A stretch of 64,000 bases of DNA from Argyresthia goedartella (taxonomy: Eukaryota; Arthropoda; Insecta; Lepidoptera; Argyresthiidae), in NCBI GenBank assembly GCA_949825045.1, contig OX463807.1, positions 12,115,501-12,179,500 of the forward strand. Direction: 5' to 3'. The position numbers were made by a program, and so were the translations under genes. Below, piece after piece: positions 1 through 10,659 of the stretch. The notes under the pieces are model-generated. The model was not told the origin of the DNA. It saw only the letters and a program-made list of their open reading frames with translations, and searched no databases. Position 1 is the stretch's first letter, and every line of letters starts with the position of its first letter.

Positions 1-512
1 CAAGATTCGGGTAGTAGCGTTATTGCATTCCATTACACGCATATTACAATTAGAGCAACTTCTTTGACAACATCGCGCTAAGAAACCGTAAAGGTATGCA
101 TTTTACCTGAAATGTTGTGCACCATAGCTCACTCTATTCTAAGCTATGGTATTATTTTCTTTTGAATATCAGGAAAAAATGCTTCAGGGCTTTTGGTGGG
201 CTTTTGGTGGTTAAACATAAAATATAATGTTGCCAGAGGCCTTCTCAATGATTTCAAGTCTAAGTAATAGTACATTACTGCAGACGCCGGGACAGAAGGG
301 CTTGCCGGCTGAGTGTAGGGAGGCCGGATAGTGATACGAAGCCGGCAAGCCCTTTTCACGGCCTGAGGCATGTGCAGTGCTTTTCTCAACATATGCTATG
401 AAATAAAAAAATACACCACTCAAAAAACAAATTCAAGTTTAAAATAAGTTAAAAAAAAGTAAAGTCTGGCAGCAGAGAGAATGTGATCATGAGAGCTCAA
501 AGCCCATAATTT
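1..512. other. Intergenic, AT-rich, with hairpins
   Basis: I see no gene here. Two inverted repeats stand out: a short one around 121-150 (ACCATAGCT ... AGCTATGGT) and a perfect 15-bp pair at 296-310/340-354. The stretch is probably old non-autonomous transposon sequence, but no terminal repeats or target duplications could be fixed. Confidence 0.4.
296..354. repeat. 15-bp perfect inverted repeat (hairpin)
   Basis: AAGGGCTTGCCGGCT at 296-310 is exactly complementary to 340-354, with a 29-nt spacer. The arms are GC-rich in AT-rich surroundings. It could be the core of a small foldback element. Confidence 0.75.
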
Positions 513-815
513 ATGACATTTGCAATGAAAATATTGTATATAATGTATGCACTAAGAAAATGGCATAATCATATTCTTAAAACGGCCGGTGGACCAAAGC
601 AGTCTCAAACACGCTCCCCGCGGCCACCAGCACGGGGAGCGACAAGGCCAGTGGGCAGACCACCAGCCCGATGGTCCGACAATATCATCAAGTCGTCGGG
701 AATCAACTGGGTGCGATTGGCACGGGACCGGGGCGATTGTTGCATTAGAGAAGAGGCCTATGCCCAGCTATGGTCGATGTGGGATGAATATGATGATGAG
801 TATGATTTTAAATGA
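513..815 (+). pseudogene. LINE reverse transcriptase C-terminal fragment
   Basis: The translation ends with the GRPPARWSD(N)I ... GINWVRLARDR ... EEAYAQLW signature found at the C-terminus of insect endonuclease-reverse transcriptase polyproteins. The catalytic RT core is absent, so this is a 5'-truncated or decayed retrotransposon tail. The first 30 or so residues are unrelated sequence open by chance. The exact clade is uncertain (RTE- or CR1-like). The following 816-1090 is AT-rich with nothing recognisable. Confidence 0.7.
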
Positions 816-1099
816 GCGCTATTGTATCTATTTTGCTTAAAACAAATCTATTCTGAAAAATATATAATATAATATTGAATTAAAAGTAGTTCTTATCGAT
901 TCCGGTTTATATTAGAAATATCATTAGTTTAGTTTTGTCAAGATTTATCAATAATTTATAAGGTTTATTAACCAGTCAATAATGTCAGATAAGGAATTAT
1001 TAATGTCGCTTTCAAATTCATCCAAATTATCACAAACTATAATAACTGTGCTATCATCTGCATCTTAGAGTCGCGGCTCGTATTTCTGCTTCCTGGTTG

Positions 1100-1545
1100 T
1101 TTGTGTTTGGTAGACGACATTGCCAAGGAACTAATTTTGGGGGCTGATGAGACACGTATCAAAAATTGCATAAAACCTATCCATCTTGCGGGCTACTTGC
1201 TAGATCCAAAATCATTGCAATTACTTGCAATGGAAATTATTGATGAGAAAGGGATGTAGTTTAACAGAAGTGTTATGACAGATTTGGCAAATTATAGAGC
1301 AAGAGAAGGATTTTGGGCAAAATCTTTTGCTGGAGCAGCCTTCAAAACTTGGATCCATTTGACTTGGTGGAAAGGGCTATCCAAATGCAAACCTTTGAGC
1401 AAAGTTGCAGTGTGCCTATTAACTGCTCCCTGCACCTCAGCCGCAACCGAACACACTTTCAGCGCACACGGAAATATCCATAGCGTTAAATGAATTTTAC
1501 GGTTTACCACCGAAAGGGCTGCAAAATTAACGTTCATAGCGTATA
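1100..1545 (+). pseudogene. hAT-family transposase C-terminal remnant
   Basis: The conceptual translation contains IKPIHLAGYLLDP upstream and SAATEHTFSAHGNIHS followed by TTERAAKLTFIAYN. This is the C-terminal region of hAT transposases including the dimerisation motif (usually S-A-x-x-E-R-x-F-S). The reading frame is broken by stops near 1258 and 1491. The N-terminal zinc finger and most of the RNase H-fold core are missing. It is an immobile relic whose ends could not be placed. Confidence 0.75.
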
Positions 1546-2700
1546 ATTTTTATTTTTTATTTTATTTTCGTTTATTCAGGAAACATACAGTCGTACACAA
1601 ATATTAAAAATTAGAAATTTTAAATACTAATAGACCTAGAGCTCCATATTTTATAAATATATTTTTACAATGGTCTTAAGCGGCATTACTTCATACAATA
1701 CTATGGAAAATGGCTTTGATGTTAGTCATTGAAGTTTTAATAAATCAGATTCATCACTAACGCGCAACACTTTAGATTTATCATTTTTCCGAAGCAAGAT
1801 CTTGCAGTCTCTGATCCAAAGATAAGAGTAGTTAAGTTCTACTTTTCGTTCGCGAGACTTCTTTAGCAGCAGTTTGTTAGTGGGTGTCAGGTGCTCGTTG
1901 ACATAAAGCGGGTAGGCCGCGCCAGGCAGGCCGATGTCAGCTGAGGTGAGGCCGCGGCGCGCGCGCACCGCCGCTAACAACTGGTTTCTGCGATGACGTT
2001 GGGTGAAGCGCACAATTATCGACGGATGACGTGTCGGTATAATGCTCTTATTGTTAATATCATTGAAAGGACGAACTCGGTGAATAGTGTCAACGTCGGT
2101 TTCCGCGAGTGAGAAACCCACTTTATTGCAGATATCTCGTAATATGGAAGTGATGTTTTCGCCGTTTCTTTCCGGGACGCCCACTATTTCTAGATTATTC
2201 AAGCGTGAAAACTGATTTTGTTGGTTACTTTCTTTTTGAAGCTGTGCTATAGTATGCTCGGCGGTGGTAAGACTCTGCTGAAGAGTAGCCAGTGTTGCGG
2301 TTTTAGCTTCAACGAGTGCCAACCGTTCCTCCATTTTAGTGAAACGCGAATCGAGGTTGCACAGCTTAGAAGATAAGTCTTGCATGTATTGAGAGGTGCT
2401 TTGAAATTCGGACTTAATTGATGATATATCAGACTTCATAGAGTGAAATTCACTCCTAAATTCTTTGAGTTCATTCATCAATTCCGAAAGCGATGGTGAC
2501 GCGCTTTTTTCCGAATCTACCCTGCAGGTTGGACAGCGCCAGGCCGCTTTTTTTTCCGGTCCCATCTTCCTGTACGTGGTTTCCGCAATTCCGGCACAAC
2601 CGTAATGAAAACGACCATTGCACTGTGATCCTTGACACGTAACAAAGTCAGTAACAACGTCTTTACACTTAGCACAAAACATTATGTTGATTGTTATAGA
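1546..2700 (-). mobile_element. ORF1-only non-LTR retroelement
   Basis: On the - strand the intact ORF at 2682-1726 is followed by about 180 bp of 3' sequence that has a polyadenylation-like AATAAA and ends in an A-rich tract at about 1546-1575. No endonuclease or RT sequence follows. A normal LINE would carry ORF2 between ORF1 and the tail, so this looks like an internally deleted or ORF1-only copy. I could not recognise target duplications, so the boundaries are approximate. Confidence 0.55.
1726..2682 (-). CDS. Retrotransposon ORF1p with PHD finger, coiled coil and FP25K-like domain
   Basis: This intact 318-aa ORF starts with a C4HC3 zinc finger of PHD type (residues about 3-55, CAKC ... 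CQGSQC ... H-C ... CPTC). A coiled coil of leucine/glutamate heptads follows (about 65-150). The C-terminal domain contains NLEIVGVPER and TPTNKLLLKKSRE, as in the L1 ORF1p/baculovirus FP25K-like domain of insect CR1- and Jockey-type ORF1 proteins. By analogy it would bind element RNA and form trimers. The frame has no stop despite the absence of a linked ORF2, so it is either young or under selection. It is not a host chromatin protein: the domain order is that of retrotransposon ORF1. Confidence 0.8.
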   Translation of the reverse strand: MFCAKCKDVVTDFVTCQGSQCNGRFHYGCAGIAETTYRKMGPEKKAAWRCPTCRVDSEKSASPSLSELMNELKEFRSEFHSMKSDISSIKSEFQSTSQYMQDLSSKLCNLDSRFTKMEERLALVEAKTATLATLQQSLTTAEHTIAQLQKESNQQNQFSRLNNLEIVGVPERNGENITSILRDICNKVGFSLAETDVDTIHRVRPFNDINNKSIIPTRHPSIIVRFTQRHRRNQLLAAVRARRGLTSADIGLPGAAYPLYVNEHLTPTNKLLLKKSRERKVELNYSYLWIRDCKILLRKNDKSKVLRVSDESDLLKLQ

Positions 2701-2929
2701 AGTAATGCAACGTGAGCCCTATGTAAGAAGTACGGACGGGTTAAAGTCGCGCGAATAGTAAACGTAGGTGCAGATATTCGCGTGTGCGACTGATCGTGAC
2801 AAGCGCCCGGGCTCGACAATGAGGACACTATTACAAAAACGACCGGTGTGACCTCCCTCAGGGTGGTATTCTCTCTTCTCTTCTTTACTCTGTCTTCGTA
2901 AATTCCATCTCGGATGTTCTCTCCTCATC

Positions 2930-3760
2930 ATATCATCTCTACGCAGACGATCTCCAGATTTATCGTAATTTGTTAGTAGGAATTATTTATATATAATTTA
3001 TTTGTAGGTATGTTAAATACCGATCTCGAGAAAATCTTTGATTATTGGTTCCAGGTTTCTCTTAGCTTGTTACAGCATCTGTCCATTGCCCCTGTAACCT
3101 ATGATGGAACCATAATCTCATATATACTAAGGCCAAAGATTTAGAAGTTTTCTTCTATAACCAAATGCCCTGGTCAATGCTTGTCAGCAAGGTCAGTAGG
3201 CGTGTCTTTGCCACTTTTCACTCCCTCAGGCGACTTTAAAAGTTCCTGCCTCGTCAGACGAAAATCAAGTTTTCCCAGTAGCTTCTCTTTCGCTGATCGA
3301 TTATGTTCACTATGTTGGGTCAGCGCGAATGAAGATCAACTGAACAAGCTCGAGCGATTCCAAAACTTCGGGATTCGGTTTATCTTCGGCCTGCGCAGGT
3401 ATGACCACGTCTCGGAGTATCGCAGAGAGCTGAAGTGGATCCCTATCCATCCAGCTTCGTCGGGGGTCTAACATCCTCATCTACCTCTTCAACATCTTAT
3501 TAAATCCTCGCTACCCTGGCTTCTTACGAGATCGTTTTGAATTTCTGTCTTCGGATACGCCACGGAGATCTCACAGTCGGTTACTGCTTATAACTCCACA
3601 ACACAACACTGCCGCATATGAACATGGGTTCAGACTACTATCAAGCTATCAGGCTCTGGAACAAACTTCCTAGCGCCATCAGAGGGAGCCCGTCACTTAT
3701 TATTTTAAAGTCGCTTAAAATAACACTGTCTGTGTCTTCCAAAATAGAGTAAATTGTATT
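2930..3760 (+). pseudogene. Decayed LINE reverse transcriptase, 3' half
   Basis: Reading through stops and frameshifts gives an RT box C (LYADDLQIYR at about 2938), then LNKLERFQNFGIRFIFGLRRYDHVSE (ORF part at 3181-3471) and WNKLPSAIR near 3660. This matches the palm-to-C-terminus order of Jockey/CR1-type RTs. It lacks the 5' half and has many lesions. Its clade differs from the nearby CR1 copies. Confidence 0.7.
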
Positions 3761-4029
3761 GATGTATATTTTGTAGTATAATTTTATAAGTCAAAGTTCC
3801 TTATTACTGTAGATATTTACACATACTGAGCAAACGTCATTTGTTGCCTCTTCTCTACATTGGACCACAGTGGGAGAAGAAGGGCGTAGAAACTCCAACA
3901 GATTAATTTTTAGATGTGTTAAAAATTGGTTGTACTTAACTAATACAAATATCACAATATTACATAATTATTATAATAATAATTAACAAGCAGGAATAAA
4001 TTCCAATATAAATTACAAAACTATTAACA

Positions 4030-4555
4030 GCAAGGTCTGTGTTGAGCTTGATTAACCCCATACAGTCTTACAGTCACATTGATCTCTGTGATTATTTCTT
4101 AGGTTAACATTACAGCTATCGCTAAGTTTGGAAAATGTTTTAAGGTTCTTGCGTATATACATTATATTTTTGAAAAAAAAAAGCTTCAGTTATTATGCCA
4201 ATTTCTTTAAAAAACTATTTTAAGGAGTTTGATCGTTTAAAATTATAATTGCTCGTATAGCTCTTTTCTGTAAATTAAAAATAATTTGAATATCCGCTGC
4301 TTTCCCCCACGACAAGACACCATAGGACATAACACTATGAAAGTAACTAAAATATACTAGCCTAGATGTAGCCAGGTCCGTCTTTTGTCTGATGTTCCTA
4401 AAAGCGTAAGCCGCAGAACTTAATTTACCAGCTAATTTATCTGTGTGGGGTCCCCACTGCAATTTGATATCAATGGTTATTCCAAGAAACTTCGTATCGT
4501 TACTGTTTAACACTAAACCGGTCTTAACTTGCCTGAGATTTGGAAGTGAGAATTT
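4030..4555 (-). pseudogene. CR1-X LINE fragment (RT thumb/C-terminus)
   Basis: The - strand ORF at 4513-4220 encodes KFLGITIDIKLQWGPHTDKLAGKL ... YGVLSWG ... LQKRAIRAI, the region after the RT catalytic core in CR1-like LINEs. The same sequence recurs at 43.61-43.67/58.24-58.33 kb, so one family (called CR1-X here) is present repeatedly. This copy is cut at its upstream end by the 3' tail of CR1-A at about 4556. Confidence 0.75.
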
Positions 4556-4938
4556 GATTCATATTCATATATTCATATTCATATTCATTTATTTGCTTTA
4601 AATGTGGTTACATTAGGTTCTTAAATATTGATAAGTTTCACACATTTAGCCAACCCTGGGCATGCAAATTATTAACATATTTTTTAAAGATAATAATAGA
4701 TAATTATTTATAAATCCTTTGTAAACGTCAAAATTAAAATTACTTAATGTCAAAATTTACAGGTTCTTACAAGTACAAAATAGTCAGATAATTAACGGTG
4801 TAGTTCACAATTTACATGAGAGAAAATACACAATTGGATCTACATAGTACCATGTTAATTAAGTAATCGAGGTTTAATTTTATAAAATTCGGACATGTCA
4901 TAAAAACCATTATGTACTAGCCAATTTCTTAGTTTTAT

Positions 4939-7863
4939 TTAAAAAATAGGCAGGGGTAGATACTGTATCTCTGCTGGAATACCATTAAATATCTTTACAG
5001 CCATTGCATAGCAGTTCCTATTGTGCAATGCTGTATTGGCTCGAGGAAGAACTAAGCGATTAGGAAATCGAGTATTGAATGAAGTAACATTGGACAATTT
5101 TGTGAACAAATGTATGTTAAGTCTTACAAATATGCTCATTTCCAAAATGAAGATACCAGTTAGAGTAAGTAGATTTAACTGTCTAAATAACGGTCTACAT
5201 GACTCATATGGGCTTACACCACAATTAGTTCTGATGCAGCGTTTCTGTATGATAAACAGTCTTTTGACATCCACCGAATTACCCCATATCACAATTCCAT
5301 AGCATAATGCTGATTCGTCATATCTGTGGTAGGCCAGAAGAGCTGATTCTCTACTCGCTACTTTCGTTAGTCGGTACAGAGCATAAGTAAAACTGTTGAC
5401 CTTTTTACATAGTTTGTCGACATGGGCTTTCCATGACAACTGTGGATCTATCGTTATCCCTAAAAATACTATTTCCTGTGATTCAGATATTTGTTGATTT
5501 TGATATGTCAATGATAAATTTAATTCTGGTTTTACTTGATTAAAAAATTGCATATAAGATGTCTTATCCACATTAACACATAAATTATTTACTACTAACC
5601 AGTCAATGATATGTCTAATTGTATTGTTTATGTCATTATTAAATTCATTCAAAATAGTATTTTTTATTATAATTGAGATGTCATCAGCATAAAGGGTGCA
5701 ACGGTGTTTCGTGCTTTCCGGTATGTCATTTATGTATAACAAGAACAAAAGTGGACCGAGAACACTTCCTTGGGGTACACCAAAATTATTTGCTCGTAGT
5801 ACTGATTTATTCTCTGTTAGTTCCGATTTGTCATTTATTTTTTGATAACTACATACTGAGAGCGGTTGCTTAGGTAGGTTTTTATCCAGTCATAGGCTGG
5901 TCCGCGAATACCGTATCTCTCACATTTTCCTAATAAGATATTATGATTGACAAAATCGAAGGCTTTAGACATATCAAAAAATACTGTTACAGTCGGTGTC
6001 CTAGTATCAATAGCTTCCGCTAATGTTTTCACTAAATTGAAGCATGCGAGAGTGGTAGATTTTCCTTTCTGGAATCCATTTTGTTCGTTTCTAATTACAG
6101 AGAATTTTGATAGAAAAGATGAGATTCTGTTGTGCATAATTTTTTCAAAAACTTTAGATAGTATAGGCACCAGGGTAACTGGCCTATACTTGCTCATGTC
6201 TGTTCTCTCCCCTTTTTTATATAATGGCTTCACTACCGAGATTTTTAATTCTTTGGGAAACAGACCTTCTGTGAGAGATTTGTTAACTAGGTGTGTCAAT
6301 ACAGGGTATATTTCTTTATTACAGAATTTTAGAATGTTTGTTGCGATTTCATCATAGCCAGTGGCATTAGTATTATTAAGTTGTTTAATTGTTTTTGAGG
6401 TTTCCTCTATAGTACAAGGTGATAGAAATATGCTATAACTTGATTGAGTTACTTTATAAATTGCGGTATTGTCGGGATGATTGCTTATATTTGTATTGGT
6501 CAAATCTATGAAGTAGTCATTAAATGCATTTGCCATCTCTATTGGATCCTCCGTTTTTTTGTTTTTTATCTCTATAGATCTTATTTCGATGTCAATATTT
6601 CCATTTTCATTTTCCTTTTTTATTAACTGCCACGAGGCTTTGCATTTATTTTTAGCATTATTGATGAAATTGTAATTTTGAATTTTTTGAGAGCACTCTA
6701 TACATCTGCGCAACCGTTTGCTATACCTCAAGTAGTTATTTTTATTTGTTACTGATTTGTTTTGATAGTACTGGAATCTTAGTTTTCTTTTAGTTTGACA
6801 TGACCGCCTTATGCCTTTAGTTAGCCATTTAGGATTGACATTTGTATCTCGTCTAGTTTTCACCCTGATTGTTGGGAAGCATTGATTGTAAAGTAAGACT
6901 ATCGTATCATGGAATAATTTGAACGCTGGTTCCAATTTTGTACAATTCAAGACTTCATTCCATGATAGGCTATCTAGGTAGCCTTTAAACTTTACCAAAT
7001 TTTCATCGCTATAATCCCTTTTAGTGGTATACCAAAAATGTATTTGCTGCTTTATTTTTGTCACAGGAACAGTGAGGAATTGCGTTGTGTCATGGTCTTG
7101 ACAGTCCTAGACGTTTAGTTTCCCCATAAGCCGTATTAATATTACTTATTAGATGGTCAATACACGAATTTATTCTTGTTGGTGTATTAAGATGAATGAT
7201 CATGTTATAGGCTTCTATTATGCTTTTCAACTCTTTTGTCCACTTGTCATCTTTCAGTGTATTTATGTTTAAGTCCCCAGTTATTATCAATTTGCTATTG
7301 TTCAGTTTATGTCTTAGCCTATGTAGTAAGAGTTCTAGTTTATTAAGGAAGTCTGTATTTAGTTTGGCATTTGGAATTTTATACAGACAAAATAAAAATA
7401 ATTTATATTCTGGAACCTCCACTCCACAACATTCAAAAGAAAATGGTTCGGTCAATTCTTTGGCAACATTTATTTCTTTAGTTTTAATGTGATTTTTGGT
7501 AAATATACAGACACCTCCTCGTGATTTATCTGACCTACAGTAAGAGGTGGCTAGTCTGTAATTTTTGAGCAGTAAATTTTTCTCATTTCCTGACTTAACA
7601 AGAGTCTCTGACAAGCAGATAAAATCAATGTCTTTGTGGCTTTCCCTTAATTCATTAACAGTTATTGTAATAATGTCCCTCTTACTCTTAAAACCTTGTA
7701 TGTTCTGGTGCATTATATACAGTTTATCATTTTCGCTATCCGACGACACGAAAAAGCTGGCAACCTGGTACCTTTGGTGAAGTCCTTTGTTCCGATTCAT
7801 CGACCTTAGTAATAAATTTTCCAGTTTTCTTAAAGTAATAGGGTATTGTTCCCTTTTTACCAT
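4939..7863 (-). pseudogene. CR1-A ORF2: APE endonuclease and reverse transcriptase
   Basis: Three consecutive - strand segments make up ORF2. The first, 7863-7090, is the endonuclease (MHQNIQGFKSKRD start, ICLSET, ITGDLNIN, Asp-His end at the junction). The second, 7064-5835, holds the linker and RT fingers (KPLYKKGERTDMSKYRPVTL, FDMSKAFD). The third, 5748-4939, holds the catalytic YADD box (CTLYADDISII near 5690), thumb and C-terminus. A single-base frameshift near 7080, inside the conserved Leu-Ser-Asp-His-Asp motif, and another lesion between 5835 and 5748 disable it. ORF2 overlaps the end of ORF1 by roughly 100 nt in another frame, suggesting reinitiation or frameshifting. Family assignment: CR1/Zenon-like. 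Confidence 0.85.
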
Positions 7864-8713
7864 CTTCTAAGTTTACATGGTTTGCCTCGTTATTATTATT
7901 TATGGACATATCGTTGTGGTCGTTATTGGTCAGAACTTTATTTATTTCGGAACAAAGTCTTTTAATGTAAATCTTTTTGGTTAGGCTTTCATCTATTTTT
8001 ACGTAATGACAGTTTGGAAACACATTTAATAATATTTTGATCGTGTCATTCAATTTATTTTCGTTTAGATAGTCACTATTTGTAATACCCACAACAATAA
8101 CAGTGTTGTTCTTCAAAGCCTTAAGACAAGCGCTAAGTTCCACTGTTAATTTTGTTGGGTTTTTATCATGTTCTCCGACTGATAATATGTAGACATCTTT
8201 GTCCTTAATGTTTTTATAGTTTATACCCAACAATATACTATCACTGGATGCATGAGATTTTGTGCTGGACTGTATGTTATATTTCCGGTAGTTGTTTCTT
8301 GCATCCACGAGTTCAGCCGCTAAACCGACGCATTGTTTTCCTCCAAGTATATGTATTGTGGGACACTTATTTACAGTTACTTTCGACGGTTTTTCGGGAT
8401 TAGTGTTGGTAGACTTATCTTTGTTTGTTCTTGTCATGTTGGGAAAACATTTTCTTTCATGAGATATTTTTTGTAGCTCTTCTTTTTCTGAATTAAGTTT
8501 TTCTTGTAGGTTGTTTGTAGTTTCTGGTGGAATATGTGTGGTTTCTTCTTCCAGATGTTTTGAAGTGTTCTCCATAAAAAGAACTCTCGCATTCAGGCTT
8601 TTGTTTGGTGTGCCTGGATTGGCAGAGAGTCGTAATCGTCTTTTGTCAGTATTCCGTTTCCGTAAAGTTGATGGAAGTTTTTTGGATGTTGAGTCATGTG
8701 AGCATATTTTCTT
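7736..8713 (-). pseudogene. CR1-A ORF1, 3' part (SGNH-like domain)
   Basis: This is the C-terminal two-thirds of ORF1, continuing in frame from 12894-13340. It contains a SGNH/esterase-like fold recognisable by its strand pattern: HILGGKQCVGLAAEL near the start, then VYILSVGEHDKNP and NTVIVVGITNSDYLNENKLN. Esterase-like ORF1 domains are known in CR1 elements. Here the block I nucleophile motif (normally GDS) reads GGK, so a catalytic serine is not visible. The frame has no lesion apart from the OTU-LINE insertion. Confidence 0.7.
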
Positions 8714-8737
8714 AAGTGCTTCTATATTTTGTTCTTG
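8714..8737. repeat. Target-site duplication, left (OTU-LINE copy 1)
   Basis: These 24 bases are repeated exactly at 12894-12917. Together they bracket the OTU-LINE and lie within CR1-A ORF1. Confidence 0.95.
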
Positions 8738-9879
8738 GAAAAACAAACAATAGTTTTCATCCCCGGCGCGCGCCTTTTGTTCTGCCTCCGGAGGCCCGAA
8801 AACGAGCCTGGCTTATAGGCTGGCTTATACCGCGTGTTTCTGTACCTGGGGAATGTGCGCGATCCATCTAGGCACCCCATCTGTGCAATACCACGCATTT
8901 CAGTGATTGTGATGATACTAGTGCGGTCAAGTGTAATGAATGCCCAGAGAACTGCGCGATACTCTTAGGCATCCCATCTGTGCAAGGCCTAGAATTTATT
9001 CTAGGCCAGGTGCACGTCTGAGCCACGCAGCGACAGGCCGGCAGCGAGCGACGCCTACGCAACACACCCTCAACACTACTGCCTCCACCACCACCGCCGC
9101 TAAACACACCAACCTGGTGAGATCATTCCGATTAGGACATCATTGATAGTGATTAGCTACCTCTAACTTTATTTCTCTCAGCACCACTCGCCGCCTGACA
9201 ATAATAAACCACCACTTACCGCGGCCGCGGTCGCCCCTATTGACTAAGGCATAATCACATTTATAGGTGCGTCATAGGCAGGATATAACAATTCCCTACC
9301 TACGCAATATCAAAATCAACTAATAAAACATTATTATAGCTACATATACTTATATTGCTTTGCCTGAAAATAAATTCGAGATAATTCTCCTCGAGATTTA
9401 TTTTCTCCTCATCTTCGAAAGACCATTCAAAACAGTCTTTAACAATAACCATCCACTAAACCCTGAAACTCAGTGAATAAGCCAACCCAAAACTTAACAA
9501 TCCTAGAATTATTTTTATGTAGCTAAACTGCAAATATACTAAACCCGACAATAAACAAAAACTAAACAAGTGCATGCCATTAAAAGGCCATCTCACCAAA
9601 CTCCCAGAAACTAGACAAAACAATTGACTGCTATTTAGGAACAATTGAAAAAGCTTCGAAGCACAAAAGGCTCACAACGTTCCCTCAAACATCTGGCACC
9701 CATTCTATGGTGTCAGCCCATCTTGGAAATACCGGGAAACATTAGAATAAAAATAGATCGTAAAAAGCCAAACAGCGTCTCTCATCATACCGGCCGTACA
9801 CCTCTTAGAAACAACCCACAGACACACATTCATATTAGCTAAAATACCATGAGGCTTTCTCCTGTAGTAATATCTTACA

Positions 9880-10176
9880 ATGGAAACTCTACCAATGCCC
9901 AGAGATGGAAACTGCCTGTTCCATGCAATTGCAGACCAAATCAACCATCTGTTTGGAGCGACATTCAACCATACCCACATCAGAAGCGACTTAGCTAGAT
10001 ACGTGGAAGCTAACAGCAATTATCCACGCATCAAACATGCGATCGACGCACCAAACGCAGAATCTTTCACTGAGTACATAAAAAATCTCCACATACAGGG
10101 CACGTGGGGCGGTGAAGAAATTATCATAGCAGCCGCGGAGTTCTACGTAATACGTACGTACGTACGCCAACTCTAA
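9880..10176 (+). CDS. OTU cysteine-protease domain A (OTU-LINE copy 1)
   Basis: This 98-aa ORF opens with the OTU Cys box (MPRDGNCLFHAIADQINHL; Asp-Gly-Asn-Cys carries the nucleophile) and ends with a typical WGGEEIIIAAAEF segment. OTU proteases cleave ubiquitin chains. The C-terminal catalytic His segment is missing: after about residue 92 the sequence runs through an ACGT-repeat junction (10144-10165) into element 5' sequence. The domain is therefore incomplete here and probably inactive alone. The start is the ATG just before the Cys box, as in copy 2 (38999). Confidence 0.8.
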   Translation: METLPMPRDGNCLFHAIADQINHLFGATFNHTHIRSDLARYVEANSNYPRIKHAIDAPNAESFTEYIKNLHIQGTWGGEEIIIAAAEFYVIRTYVRQL

Positions 10177-10659
10177 ACTATTCCACAGGCACAGTGCCGT
10201 ACTAGTAGGTAGGAGATAGGTATACCTGAATACAAAACTAAGCAGGAACCTACCCAATAACAGTAAAACAAAACATAACCATTTCTAACTTTATCCGGTC
10301 CGACAAGCCCACAAAAATAAAACAATAATGCAAGCCCGTCTACTACATAACTGCATATTCTGAGAAATAGCGAGAAACAGCCAACAATTGCACATCATAA
10401 AAGGATCATTTCACCATCTTCCAGAAAACAGGCAATTAACAAAAGACTTCCACTGATGAACAATAACAACAATAAAATCGGAGACTTTTTGTCCTAAGCG
10501 GCTCTCTACCGAGACTAAGGGATAAGGGCGCACGAAGATACGCACAAACTTTGACAATCGCAACCCGTACGATCTGTTAATCGTAGACAAAGGTAGTTCA
10601 AATAAATCACGCTATCTTTAAGTTCTTTCTTTCAACAACATCCCAAGAAGATAACCTAA

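Noticed and set aside
1726..2682. Host PHD-finger chromatin gene
   Set aside because: The coiled coil and FP25K-like C-terminal domain after the PHD finger, and the A-rich 3' end, are those of LINE ORF1 proteins.
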